DNA of 64,000 bases. Source: Tropicibacter alexandrii. Lineage in GTDB: Bacteria > Pseudomonadota > Alphaproteobacteria > Rhodobacterales > Rhodobacteraceae. The translations under genes were made by a program, and so were the position numbers. How positions within the stretch are numbered: the stretch's first letter is position 1; every line of letters starts with the position of its first letter. The DNA lies in contig NZ_RCTZ02000023.1 of assembly GCF_003667315.2 (NCBI RefSeq), positions 1 to 64,000 on the forward strand, given 5' to 3'. Below the pieces are notes generated by a model. That model was given only the letters and a program-made list of their open reading frames with translations. It ran no database searches and was not told the origin of the DNA. Of the stretch, positions 9,665 through 17,341 are shown piece by piece.

Positions 9665-10903
9665 ATGACCTACGAACAGGCCCGCGCGGCCTTTGCCGAC
9701 TGGGGCATCGACACCGAGGCCGCGCTTGCGACGCTCGCGACGATCCCGATCTCGATGCATTGCTGGCAAGGGGACGACGTGCGCGGTTTCGAGCAGGCGA
9801 CGGGCACCTCGGGCGGCGGTATTCAGGCCACGGGCAACCATCCCGGCCGCGCCCGCACGCCGGATGAGTTGCGCGCCGATCTGGAATTCGCCTATTCCCT
9901 GATCCCCGGCAAGCACCGGCTGAACCTGCACGCCTTCTACCTCGATACGGACGAGAGCCCGGACCGCGACGAGATCGAGTTCCGGCACTTCACGCCGTGG
10001 CTCGAATGGGCCGCGGAACAGGGCATCAAGCTCGACTTCAACCCGACCTTCTTTGCCCATGCCAAGGCCGACGACAACCTGACCCTGTCGCACCCGGATC
10101 AGGGCATCCGGGATTTCTGGATCGAGCATGGCAGGCGATGCCGCGAGATCGCGGCGCAGATGGGCGCGGCACAGGGTGGCGAAGTCGTCAACAACATCTG
10201 GGTGCCGGACGGGTCCAAGGACAATCCGGTCGACCGAATGGGCGCGCGTCGGCGACTGGAGACATCGCTCGACGCGATGCTCGCCCCGAAGCACGACAGG
10301 GCGCATCTGCTCGACGCGGTGGAATGCAAGCTGTTTGGCATCGGCGTAGAGGCCATGACCGTGGGCAGCCACGAATTCTACTTGGGCTATGCGATCCGGA
10401 ACCAGACGGCGCTCTGCCTCGATATGGGCCATTTCCACCCGACCGAGAACGTGGCCGACAAGCTGACCGCCGTGGCGCTTTCGGTGCAGGACATCCTGTT
10501 GCACGTCTCGCGTCCGATGCGCTGGGACAGCGACCACGTCATCCTGCTCGACGACAGTATTCGGGCGATGGCGCAGGAAATCGTCTTCTCCGACCTGCTG
10601 GCGCGGACGCGGATCGGTCTCGACTTCTTCGATGCCACGATCAGCCGCACGGCGGCTTGGGTCATTGGCGTGCGCAACATGCAAAAGGCGCTGCTCGAAG
10701 CGTTGCTTGCACCGCAGGACCGATTGCGCGCCGCCGAAACCGCGCTCGACTTCACCACCCGGTTCATCCTGACCGAAGAACTCAAGAGCCTGCCCTATGG
10801 TGCCATCTGGACCGAGTTCTGCGCCCGCACCGAGCGACCGACAGGCCCCGGTTTGATCGACGCGTTGAACGCCTACCAGAAAGCCGTGGCCGCGCGGGGG
10901 TGA
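9665..10903 (+). CDS. rhaI: L-rhamnose isomerase, RhaI type
   Basis: A 412-aa TIM-barrel sugar isomerase of the RhaI class, distinct from E. coli RhaA. Recognisable segments are SMHCWQGDDV, the glycine-rich TSGGGIQATGNHPG, LDMGHFHPTENV and SDHVILLDD, which supply metal and substrate ligands in the family. It converts L-rhamnose to L-rhamnulose. ATG at 9665 follows AGGGAGG. An imperfect hairpin in the 76-nt gap after rhaD (about 9610-9634) could shape mRNA stability but has no T-tract. The gene converges on the sensor kinase at 10932. Confidence 0.9.
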   Translation: MTYEQARAAFADWGIDTEAALATLATIPISMHCWQGDDVRGFEQATGTSGGGIQATGNHPGRARTPDELRADLEFAYSLIPGKHRLNLHAFYLDTDESPDRDEIEFRHFTPWLEWAAEQGIKLDFNPTFFAHAKADDNLTLSHPDQGIRDFWIEHGRRCREIAAQMGAAQGGEVVNNIWVPDGSKDNPVDRMGARRRLETSLDAMLAPKHDRAHLLDAVECKLFGIGVEAMTVGSHEFYLGYAIRNQTALCLDMGHFHPTENVADKLTAVALSVQDILLHVSRPMRWDSDHVILLDDSIRAMAQEIVFSDLLARTRIGLDFFDATISRTAAWVIGVRNMQKALLEALLAPQDRLRAAETALDFTTRFILTEELKSLPYGAIWTEFCARTERPTGPGLIDALNAYQKAVAARG

Positions 10904-10931
10904 GCGACATCCATCCGATCCGCGCGCCGTT

Positions 10932-12278
10932 TCAAGGCCAGGTGCCCGACCCCTCGGTCGGTAGCGTCACGCTGGCCTGAAAACCGGTTTCGGAACCGGG
11001 TCGGGGCGAGGCAAGGACAAGCGGGTGACCAAACCGGTCCGCGATGGCGGCCACGATGGCAAGGCCCAGCCCGCTGCCATCGGTGCTCGACCCCGCCCGT
11101 TCAAACCGGGTTGTCAGCCGGTCCAAGGCGTCGCGCGGCAGCACGGGGCCCTCGTTTGAGACGATGAACTGCCCGTCGGGCGTCAATGTCACCTCGACCG
11201 GCGACGTTTGTGCGCCGTGGCGCAGGGCGTTCTCGACCAGATTGCGGCACAGGATACCGAACGCGTCGGGGTCGAGGTCCGACAGGACCGGCGCATCGGG
11301 CAAGCTCAGCACGATACGATCCGGCGCGCTCATGCGCTGGATATCCTGCACCACGAGTTGCGCGACAGCGCGCAGGTCGGTGCTTTGCTCCATGCGAAGC
11401 CGCCCCCCCTCGGCCCGTGCAAGCTGCATCAGGCGTTCCGACAGGCGGGTCAGCCGTTTGAGCGTTGTCTCGATCTCTCCGGCGCGGGCCTTGGCAGCGG
11501 GGTCGGCGGTTTCGGATTGCAGGCGCTGCGCCTGCGCGATGGCCCCGGCGAGCGGCGTGCGCAATTCATGCGCGGCATTGGCGGCAAAGCTGCGCTCTGC
11601 CTCGAAGGCGGAATGCAGCCGCGCCAGAAGGCTGTTGAGCGTGGTGGCCACCGGGTCGATCTCGGCGGGCAGATCGTTCGCGGGCACCGGGGACAGATCC
11701 CGCGCATTGCGGGTCTCCAGTCTGGCGCGAAAATGGCGCAGCGGGGCGAGGTTCCTGCGCACGGCCAAGACGATGGCCGCAAGCGCGATGGGCAGGACGA
11801 CCATGAGCGGCAGGCCAAGCCCCATCTGGATGCTTTGCGCCACCTCCTTGCGATGGTCCAGCGGCTCCGCGACGGTGATGCGGATCGTGTCCTGAAGCAC
11901 CGCGGCGCTATAAAGCCGGTGGCTCGCGGTGTCGTGGAACCCCGGCCTGTCATAAGGCGGAAACACCGACGGGTCGGCGGCATGGGATTGCAGCAGGATG
12001 CGGCCCTGAGGATCACGCACGACATAGGTGAAGTACTCGTCATGGGCGCGGATGGCGGCGAGCCGTTGCGTCAGACCCTGCTCTTCGCGACCGACGATTT
12101 CGGTCACGGCCAAAGGCAGGATGCGTTCCGCCGTCTCGCGCAGCGCGGCGTCGAACACCTCGTCCATCTCGTGGCGCACCAGAACGGCCGTCGCCGTCGC
12201 GGCGAGAATCCAGCAGACCGCAAGGACCAGACCGACCGACAGCCCGAGCCGCGCCTGCAGGCTGCGCGGCAGCCTCAT
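10932..12278 (-). CDS. Two-component sensor histidine kinase (QseC/TctE-like)
   Basis: A 448-aa membrane kinase with a hydrophobic segment at about residues 12-33, a periplasmic loop of about 120 residues, a second membrane segment at about 150-172 and a HAMP-like linker. The H-box is NAAHELRTPLAGAIAQ and the ATP site contains NLVENALRHG and GSGLGLAIV. Its start overlaps the response-regulator stop (ATGA). Divergence from the PepSY/b561/DUF2271/ApbE cluster suggests it controls those redox genes; the signal is unknown, with metals, peptides or redox state as reasonable guesses. Confidence 0.88.
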   Translation of the reverse strand: MRLPRSLQARLGLSVGLVLAVCWILAATATAVLVRHEMDEVFDAALRETAERILPLAVTEIVGREEQGLTQRLAAIRAHDEYFTYVVRDPQGRILLQSHAADPSVFPPYDRPGFHDTASHRLYSAAVLQDTIRITVAEPLDHRKEVAQSIQMGLGLPLMVVLPIALAAIVLAVRRNLAPLRHFRARLETRNARDLSPVPANDLPAEIDPVATTLNSLLARLHSAFEAERSFAANAAHELRTPLAGAIAQAQRLQSETADPAAKARAGEIETTLKRLTRLSERLMQLARAEGGRLRMEQSTDLRAVAQLVVQDIQRMSAPDRIVLSLPDAPVLSDLDPDAFGILCRNLVENALRHGAQTSPVEVTLTPDGQFIVSNEGPVLPRDALDRLTTRFERAGSSTDGSGLGLAIVAAIADRFGHPLVLASPRPGSETGFQASVTLPTEGSGTWP

Positions 12279-12934
12279 GGTTTGCCCAGCCGGTAGCCCA
12301 TGCCGCGCTCGGTTTCGATCAGTTTGGACCCGAGCTTTTTGCGCAGACGGCTGACATGGACTTCGATGGTGTTGCTGTCGATCTCGGTATCGAAGGCATA
12401 CAGCTTTTCTTCAAGCTGCGCCTTGGACAGAAGCTGGCCGGGCCGCGACAGGAAGGCCTCGAACAGCGCCCATTCGCGGGCGGTCAGTTGCACCGGCTTG
12501 CCATCGCGGTGGATGCTGCGGGCGGCAAGGTCGATGTCCAACGCCCCGTGGCAGATGATCGGGTTCGGATTGCCGCTGTAGCGCCGCCCGACAGACCCGA
12601 TCCGTGCGGACAGTTCGGCCAGATCGAAGGGTTTGACCAGATAATCGTCCGCCCCCGCATTCAGCCCCTCGATCCGGTCCGACACCTGATCCAGCGCGGT
12701 CAGGATGATGACCGGGGTCACATCGCCCTGTTTGCGCAAGGTCTTGAGGAACGCGATCCCGCGCCCATCGGGCAGCATGAGATCCAGCAGGATCAGGTCG
12801 TAGGACGCCCCGCGCACCGCCTCGCCCGCCGCATCCAGCCGCGTCACCCAATCGACCGACTGGCCATCGGCGGCGATCTGGTCCCGCACGGCGGGGCCCA
12901 AGACGGTGTCATCCTCGATCAGCAGGATACGCAT
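12275..12934 (-). CDS. OmpR/PhoB-family response regulator (QseB-like)
   Basis: A 219-aa response regulator. The receiver domain starts MRILLIEDD, the phosphorylated Asp lies in LILLDLMLPDG at about residue 51, and the conserved Lys is in LVKPFD. The C-terminal winged helix ends SNTIEVHVSRLRKKLG...RGMGYRL. ATG at 12934 gives the standard family start; an in-frame ATG 21 nt upstream (12955) is possible. It is probably autoregulated through the repeat box at 12984-13035. Confidence 0.9.
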   Translation of the reverse strand: MRILLIEDDTVLGPAVRDQIAADGQSVDWVTRLDAAGEAVRGASYDLILLDLMLPDGRGIAFLKTLRKQGDVTPVIILTALDQVSDRIEGLNAGADDYLVKPFDLAELSARIGSVGRRYSGNPNPIICHGALDIDLAARSIHRDGKPVQLTAREWALFEAFLSRPGQLLSKAQLEEKLYAFDTEIDSNTIEVHVSRLRKKLGSKLIETERGMGYRLGKP

Positions 12935-12983
12935 GGCGGCTCTGCTCCTATTCATACTCGCACCCCAGACATGGCCTGCCTGC

Positions 12984-13035
12984 CTGACGCAAAGCTGACG
13001 CCGCCGGACATTGCGCTTCAGGCTGCCGTCAGCTT
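12984..13035. promoter_or_regulatory. Candidate response-regulator box between the two-component operon and the first PepSY gene
   Basis: A direct repeat CTGACG-N5-CTGACG (12984-12989 and 12995-13000) has the one-helical-turn spacing typical of OmpR-family sites. AAGCTGACG (12992-13000) is also repeated in exact inverted form as CGTCAGCTT at 13027-13035. A TATAAA-like element follows at 13042. A close match to the 17-bp core, CTGACG-N2-AAGCTGA-N-G, recurs at 14132-14148 upstream of the second PepSY gene. Confidence 0.6.
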
Positions 13036-13083
13036 GGCCCTCTATAAACTGAATATCGCTGCCCGGAACAAGGAGCTTGGCCC

Positions 13084-13401
13084 ATGCGAAAGACATCCCT
13101 GATACTTGCCTGCCTCGCCGTTTACGCGGCCAGCCCGGCGCTGGCAGATGATGATTGCTTTGTCCCGATGGAAAACTGGCAGCCCCGGGACGCGGTTGCA
13201 GGGCTGGCCAAGGAGAAGGGCTGGACCGTGCGCCGGATCAAGATCGACGACGGCTGTTATGAAATCGATGGCCGGGATGCGGAGGGGCGGCAGATCGAGG
13301 TCACGATCCATCCCGCCACGCTCGATGTGATCGAGTTCGAATACGAGGACGAAGACGACGACCATGACGACGACAAACGAAAGGGCCGTGACGATGACTG
13401 A
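13084..13401 (+). CDS. Secreted PepSY-domain protein with Asp-rich tail
   Basis: A 105-aa exported protein. A signal peptide ends at about ALA (residue 21), followed by a single PepSY domain that contains the paired segments ENWQPRDAV and DDGCYEIDGRD. Two Cys residues in the mature part could form a disulfide. The last about 25 residues are mostly Asp/Glu/Lys, a possible cation-binding patch. An AAGGAG site precedes the ATG. It is the first gene rightward from the two-component system, and its end overlaps the cytochrome b561 frame by 8 nt. Single-PepSY proteins are usually small periplasmic partners or inhibitors; the exact role here is unknown. Confidence 0.8.
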   Translation: MRKTSLILACLAVYAASPALADDDCFVPMENWQPRDAVAGLAKEKGWTVRRIKIDDGCYEIDGRDAEGRQIEVTIHPATLDVIEFEYEDEDDDHDDDKRKGRDDD

Positions 13402-14065
13402 TCGCGAAGCAGACGCCGCCCCGCAGGGGCCAAGCGACACAGCCGGTCTGGTGCGCATCTGGGACCCGCTGGTGCGCGTCTTTCACTAGAGCCTCGTCGC
13501 GGCCTTCGCGGTGGCGTGGCTAAGCGCCGAAGAACTCGATACCGTGCACGAGATCGCGGGCTACGTCGTCGCGGGGCTTGTGGCCTTCCGTCTTGTCTGG
13601 GGGCTGATCGGCCCCCGCCATGCGCGCTTTGCCCACTTCGTGAAGGGGCCGAGGGCGGTGCTTGCCTATCTCAAGGACATGACCGGCGGCAGGGAACGGC
13701 GCTATCTTGGACACAACCCGGCGGGCGGCGCGATGGTGATCGCGCTTCTGCTCACCTTGTCGGGCACGGCCTTCACCGGCTGGCTGCTGGAGGAACCCGA
13801 CCGCATGGCGATGCTGCCAGAACTGCCGCAGATCGTGGCACCCGCATGGGCCGATGATGATGACGGGTACGAGGGCTACGGCCAGAACGGATATTCCGCA
13901 GAGATGCTCGGAGACGTCCACGAGACCCTTGCCAATCTGATGCTGTTGCTTGTGGCCCTGCATGTCGGTGGCGTGATCCTTGCCTCCGTCCGCCACAAAG
14001 AGAACCTCGCCCGCGCCATGGTCACCGGTGACAAGCGCGCCCCGGCACCGTCGGATATGCCATAA
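13394..14065 (+). pseudogene. Cytochrome b561-family protein, interrupted by an in-frame TAG
   Basis: A reading frame of 224 codons starting at ATG 13394, overlapping the PepSY stop, and ending in TAA. It is typical of the bacterial Ni/Fe-hydrogenase-type or b561 cytochromes: about four membrane helices with heme-ligand His residues in VRVFH, TVHEIAGY, DVHETLAN and LHVGG. Codon 32 (13487-13489) is TAG where the family normally has Trp (VFHW). Translation restarting at GTG 13511 would lose the first heme-ligand His and half of helix 1. The rest of the frame is intact and includes a DDDD-rich loop at about codons 154-158. It is a recent nonsense mutation, readthrough or a sequencing error; the sequence cannot decide. 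Confidence 0.8.
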
Positions 14066-14097
14066 ACCCAAGGCCGTTCGTCCCTTCGGCCTGCCTC

Positions 14098-14126
14098 GGC
14101 CCCGCCCAGACCGGCGGGGCCTTTTT
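14098..14126 (+). terminator. Rho-independent terminator after cytochrome b561
   Basis: A perfect 9-bp stem GGCCCCGCC / GGCGGGGCC with a 6-nt loop, followed by TTTTT. It separates the first PepSY-b561 unit from the second PepSY gene, so the latter probably has its own promoter. Confidence 0.9.
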
Positions 14127-14131
14127 CGTTC

Positions 14132-14148
14132 CTGACGACAAGCTGAAG
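14132..14148 (+). promoter_or_regulatory. Second copy of the candidate response-regulator box
   Basis: CTGACGACAAGCTGAAG matches the box at 12984-13000 at 14 of 17 positions, with the same 11-nt period between half-sites. It sits just after the terminator and about 78 nt before the second PepSY start, so it may make the PepSY-DUF2271-reductase-ApbE genes part of the same regulon. Confidence 0.55.
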
Positions 14149-14225
14149 CAGAAAGCGCCGTCGTGTCAGGAAGCCCTCAGATCGGCTCCCCAGATTGGGT
14201 TCATCAGAAAACAGGAGATGATCCC

Positions 14226-14609
14226 ATGAAAAAGACCCTGACCATGCTGACGATTGCTGCCCTGCTGCCCGCCGGTGTCGTGCTTGCCGACGATGACGGC
14301 TGCTCTGTGCCGCGCGACCAGTGGCAGCCCCGCGAAGCCGCGCTTCAGGTGGCGCAAGACAATGGCTGGACCGTTGCGGACTTCGAAATCGACGATGGCT
14401 GCTACGAGATCGAGGGCCGCGATGCGGATGGCCGCGAGATCGAGGTCAAGCTCGACCCCGCGACGCTTCAGGTCGTCGAAATGGACTACGAGGATGACGA
14501 TGACGACTACGGCACGGCTGCCGACAACCCGGCCCCGGCTGGCACCGTCGCGCCGCCGCAAAACGGGCTGTTCGGCACCGGCACGCCGCCGAAGGTCAAG
14601 GTGAACTGA
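14226..14609 (+). CDS. Secreted PepSY-domain protein, paralogue of the first
   Basis: A 127-aa exported protein. The signal peptide ends near VVLA, followed by a PepSY domain very similar to the one at 13084 (DQWQPREAAL, DDGCYEIEGRD) and an Asp-rich stretch EDDDDD. It then adds a Pro/Gly-rich tail absent from its paralogue. ATG 14226 follows AGGAG; an upstream in-frame ATG at 14163 is less likely because it would place 21 residues before the signal peptide. It probably starts the transcript that continues into DUF2271, the flavoreductase and apbE. Confidence 0.82.
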   Translation: MKKTLTMLTIAALLPAGVVLADDDGCSVPRDQWQPREAALQVAQDNGWTVADFEIDDGCYEIEGRDADGREIEVKLDPATLQVVEMDYEDDDDDYGTAADNPAPAGTVAPPQNGLFGTGTPPKVKVN

Positions 14610-14650
14610 GCGCCTGTGACCCCTGACCTTCCAACCAAAGGATAGACCCG

Positions 14651-15121
14651 ATGAAATCCCTTCTCTCGACCCTCGTGCTGACCACGGCGCTGACGATGCC
14701 CGGCCTTGCCATGGCGCGGCAGGTCACCCTGACCACCAACCTCAAGACTTACGGCGGCGATGGTGCCTATCTTGCGCTCTATGTGACGGACGCCTCCGAC
14801 ACCTATGTCGGCAGTCTCTGGATGGCTGGCGGAAAGTCGAAATATTACAAACACCTGACCGGATGGTATCGCGCCACGGGGGGCGATACCGCGCAGGTCA
14901 ACGGGATCACCGGCGCCAGCGTCGGCGCGGGCCGGTCGCTTGAGATCACGCTCGATCTGGCCGATGCCCTGTTCGATGCGGGCTACACGCTGCATATCGA
15001 CGCCGCTGTCGAGGATATGCGCGACAGCCCGAACGAAGTGTCCGTGCCGCTGACCACCGACGGGGTGGGAACGCCCGTGACGGGGCGTCGCTACATCGCC
15101 GATTTTACCTACGACATGTAA
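14651..15121 (+). CDS. DUF2271 protein, candidate covalent-FMN carrier
   Basis: A 156-aa exported protein with a signal peptide ending near AMA. It matches the DUF2271 family, with the characteristic WMAGGKSKYYKHLTGWYRAT. Residues 84-90, NGITGAS, resemble the S/T-G-A-S/T motif that ApbE flavinylates, with Thr87 or Ser90 as candidate attachment residues. An apbE gene lies three genes downstream in the same run. The function is inferred: a periplasmic electron carrier accepting electrons from the membrane flavoreductase. Confidence 0.78.
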   Translation: MKSLLSTLVLTTALTMPGLAMARQVTLTTNLKTYGGDGAYLALYVTDASDTYVGSLWMAGGKSKYYKHLTGWYRATGGDTAQVNGITGASVGAGRSLEITLDLADALFDAGYTLHIDAAVEDMRDSPNEVSVPLTTDGVGTPVTGRRYIADFTYDM

Positions 15122-15133
15122 GGGGATCGGGCC

Positions 15134-17341
15134 ATGATCCGTGCACTCCATCGCTGGCCGGGTCTTCTGGCCCTTGCCCTTGTCTCGGCGCTCGCGCTCA
15201 GCGGCGCGGCGCTGTCCGTCTTTCCTGCGGCGGATCGTCTGACCGCGCCGCAGGCCGAGGCGGGCCTGACCGTCGCGCAATTGTCCGAGCGTATTCAGGC
15301 GGTCTATCCTACGGTCGAACAGATCCGGCGCGCGCCCTCGGGCCGGATCACCGCCTATTGGTTCGACAACGACACCCCCGGTGCGGCGATCATCGACCCC
15401 GCCACGGGGCAAGGCGCAGGATCGGCCGATCCCAACCCGGTCGAGCGTTGGCTGACCAATTTCCACCGCGCGCTCTTGCTGGGCGACGGGGGGCGTCTCG
15501 TGATGGCGGCGGGGGCCTTGGCGATGTTGGTCCTGTCGGTCAGCGGCGCGGCGCTGGTGGCGCGGCGGATGGGCGGCTGGCGGCATTGGTTTGCGCCGCT
15601 GCGTGGGACCGTGCCGGGCCGCCTGCATGTGGAACTTGCACGGGTCGCGGTGGTCGGTCTGGTGCTGTCCTCCGTGACCGCCCTTTGGATGGTCGCCGTC
15701 ACCTTTGAAGTGATCCCGGAAAACGCCGCCATGCCGGAGTTTCCGGCAGAGGTCAGCGGCGAGACAGGCATCGCCCTTGCGGATATGGCGGTGATCGGCA
15801 CCACGCCGGTGGCCGCGCTGCGCGAGTTGAGCTTTCCCTATCCCAACGATCCGACCGATGTCTTCACGCTTCGGACAGATCAGGGCACCGGGTATCTCGA
15901 TCAGGGCAGCGGGGCGCTCTTGGCGTGGGCCGATCTGTCCCTGTGGGAACGGATTTCGGAAACCATCTACATGCTGCATACCGGCCAAGGGGCGGCAGCA
16001 CTTGGGCTTGTGCTAGGCGTCATGGCGCTAGGCGTGCCAGCGATGGGGGCCACGGGCTTTCTCATCTGGCTGTCCGGGCGGCGCGGACGCCCCCGCATCC
16101 GGGGCAACGTGGCCGCAGGCCGGGCCGAGACCATCGTGCTGGTCGGCAGCGAAGGCGGCAGCACGTGGGGGTTTGCCGCGACGCTGCACGCCGCGCTGAC
16201 GCAGGCCGGGCAAAGCGTACATGTCGCGCCGATGTCATCCTTCGATCCCGCCCGCTATGGCCACGCCGAGCGGATGATCGTGCTGGCCGCGACCTATGGC
16301 GACGGCGATGCGCCCGCCTCGGCCAAGGGGTTTCTGGATCGGCTGGACGCGCTTGACCGAGCACCGGACATCCCGCTCGCCGTGCTTGGGTTCGGGGATC
16401 GCAGCTTTCCGGCCTACTGCGCCTTTGCCAAGGCCGTCGCGGCGGCAGCACAGGCCAAAGGCTGGCCCGGCCTCATGGGCATGGACATGATCGACCGCCA
16501 ATCGCCGCAGGACTTCGCGCGCTGGGGGCGTGACCTCGGGCAGGCCATGGGAATCGCGCTCGACCTGATCCATCACCCCGTCTTGCCCAAGACCGAGGCG
16601 CTGACCCTGATCGCGCGCCGCGACTATGGCGCAGAGGTGCAGGCCCCGACGGCGATCCTGCGCTTTGCGCTGCCGCGTGTTTCGCTGTGGCAACGGCTGA
16701 CCGGCCAAGGCTTTGCCCGGTTCGACGCAGGCGATCTGATCGGCATCCTGCCCGAGGGCAGCCCGGTGCCGCGCCTCTATTCGCTCGCATCCGGCCGCCG
16801 CGATGGGTTTGTCGAAATCGTGGTCAAGAAGCACCCCGGCGGCCTGTGTTCGGGGCAGCTTGCGGCGCTGGAACCCGGCGACACCGTCACCGCCTATCTG
16901 CGCCGCAATCCCGGGTTTCGACCGCGCCGCGACGCCACCCCGTTGATCCTGATCGGGGCGGGCACCGGGATCGGGCCGCTGGCGGGTTTCGTGCGCGGCA
17001 ACGCGCGGCAGCGGCCCATTCACCTGTTTTTCGGGATGCGCCATCCAAGCAGCGATTTCCTCTATGGCGAGGCGCTGCGCGACTGGCAGGACAAGGGTCT
17101 GCTGACCCGGCTGGTCACGGCGGTCTCGCGCGAGGCGAAGCCGCAATATGTGCAGGACGCGCTGCGCGGCGACGCCGCCCAAGTGGCCCAGCTGATCCGG
17201 GACGGGGCCCGCGTGATGGTCTGCGGCGGGCGGGACATGGCCGCTGGCGTCACCGATGCCTTGGCCGAGATACTCGCGCCCTCCGGGCTGACCCCGGCGA
17301 CCCTGAAAGCAGAAGGACGGTATGTCGAAGATGTCTACTGA
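15134..17341 (+). CDS. Membrane PepSY-flavodoxin-FNR fusion (CysJ-like flavoreductase)
   Basis: A 735-aa fusion. The N-terminal about 320 residues form a PepSY_TM membrane module with about four hydrophobic helices (near residues 12-30, 118-140, 172-195 and 290-312) and a periplasmic loop. A flavodoxin-like FMN domain follows (VLVGSEGGSTWGFA, ATYGDGDAPASA), then an FAD-binding domain (PRLYSLAS) and an NAD(P)H domain (LIGAGTGIGPLAGF, VCGGRD). It likely moves electrons from cytosolic NADPH through FAD and FMN across the membrane. The start lies 12 nt after the DUF2271 stop and the end overlaps apbE by 20 nt. Confidence 0.87.
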   Translation: MIRALHRWPGLLALALVSALALSGAALSVFPAADRLTAPQAEAGLTVAQLSERIQAVYPTVEQIRRAPSGRITAYWFDNDTPGAAIIDPATGQGAGSADPNPVERWLTNFHRALLLGDGGRLVMAAGALAMLVLSVSGAALVARRMGGWRHWFAPLRGTVPGRLHVELARVAVVGLVLSSVTALWMVAVTFEVIPENAAMPEFPAEVSGETGIALADMAVIGTTPVAALRELSFPYPNDPTDVFTLRTDQGTGYLDQGSGALLAWADLSLWERISETIYMLHTGQGAAALGLVLGVMALGVPAMGATGFLIWLSGRRGRPRIRGNVAAGRAETIVLVGSEGGSTWGFAATLHAALTQAGQSVHVAPMSSFDPARYGHAERMIVLAATYGDGDAPASAKGFLDRLDALDRAPDIPLAVLGFGDRSFPAYCAFAKAVAAAAQAKGWPGLMGMDMIDRQSPQDFARWGRDLGQAMGIALDLIHHPVLPKTEALTLIARRDYGAEVQAPTAILRFALPRVSLWQRLTGQGFARFDAGDLIGILPEGSPVPRLYSLASGRRDGFVEIVVKKHPGGLCSGQLAALEPGDTVTAYLRRNPGFRPRRDATPLILIGAGTGIGPLAGFVRGNARQRPIHLFFGMRHPSSDFLYGEALRDWQDKGLLTRLVTAVSREAKPQYVQDALRGDAAQVAQLIRDGARVMVCGGRDMAAGVTDALAEILAPSGLTPATLKAEGRYVEDVY

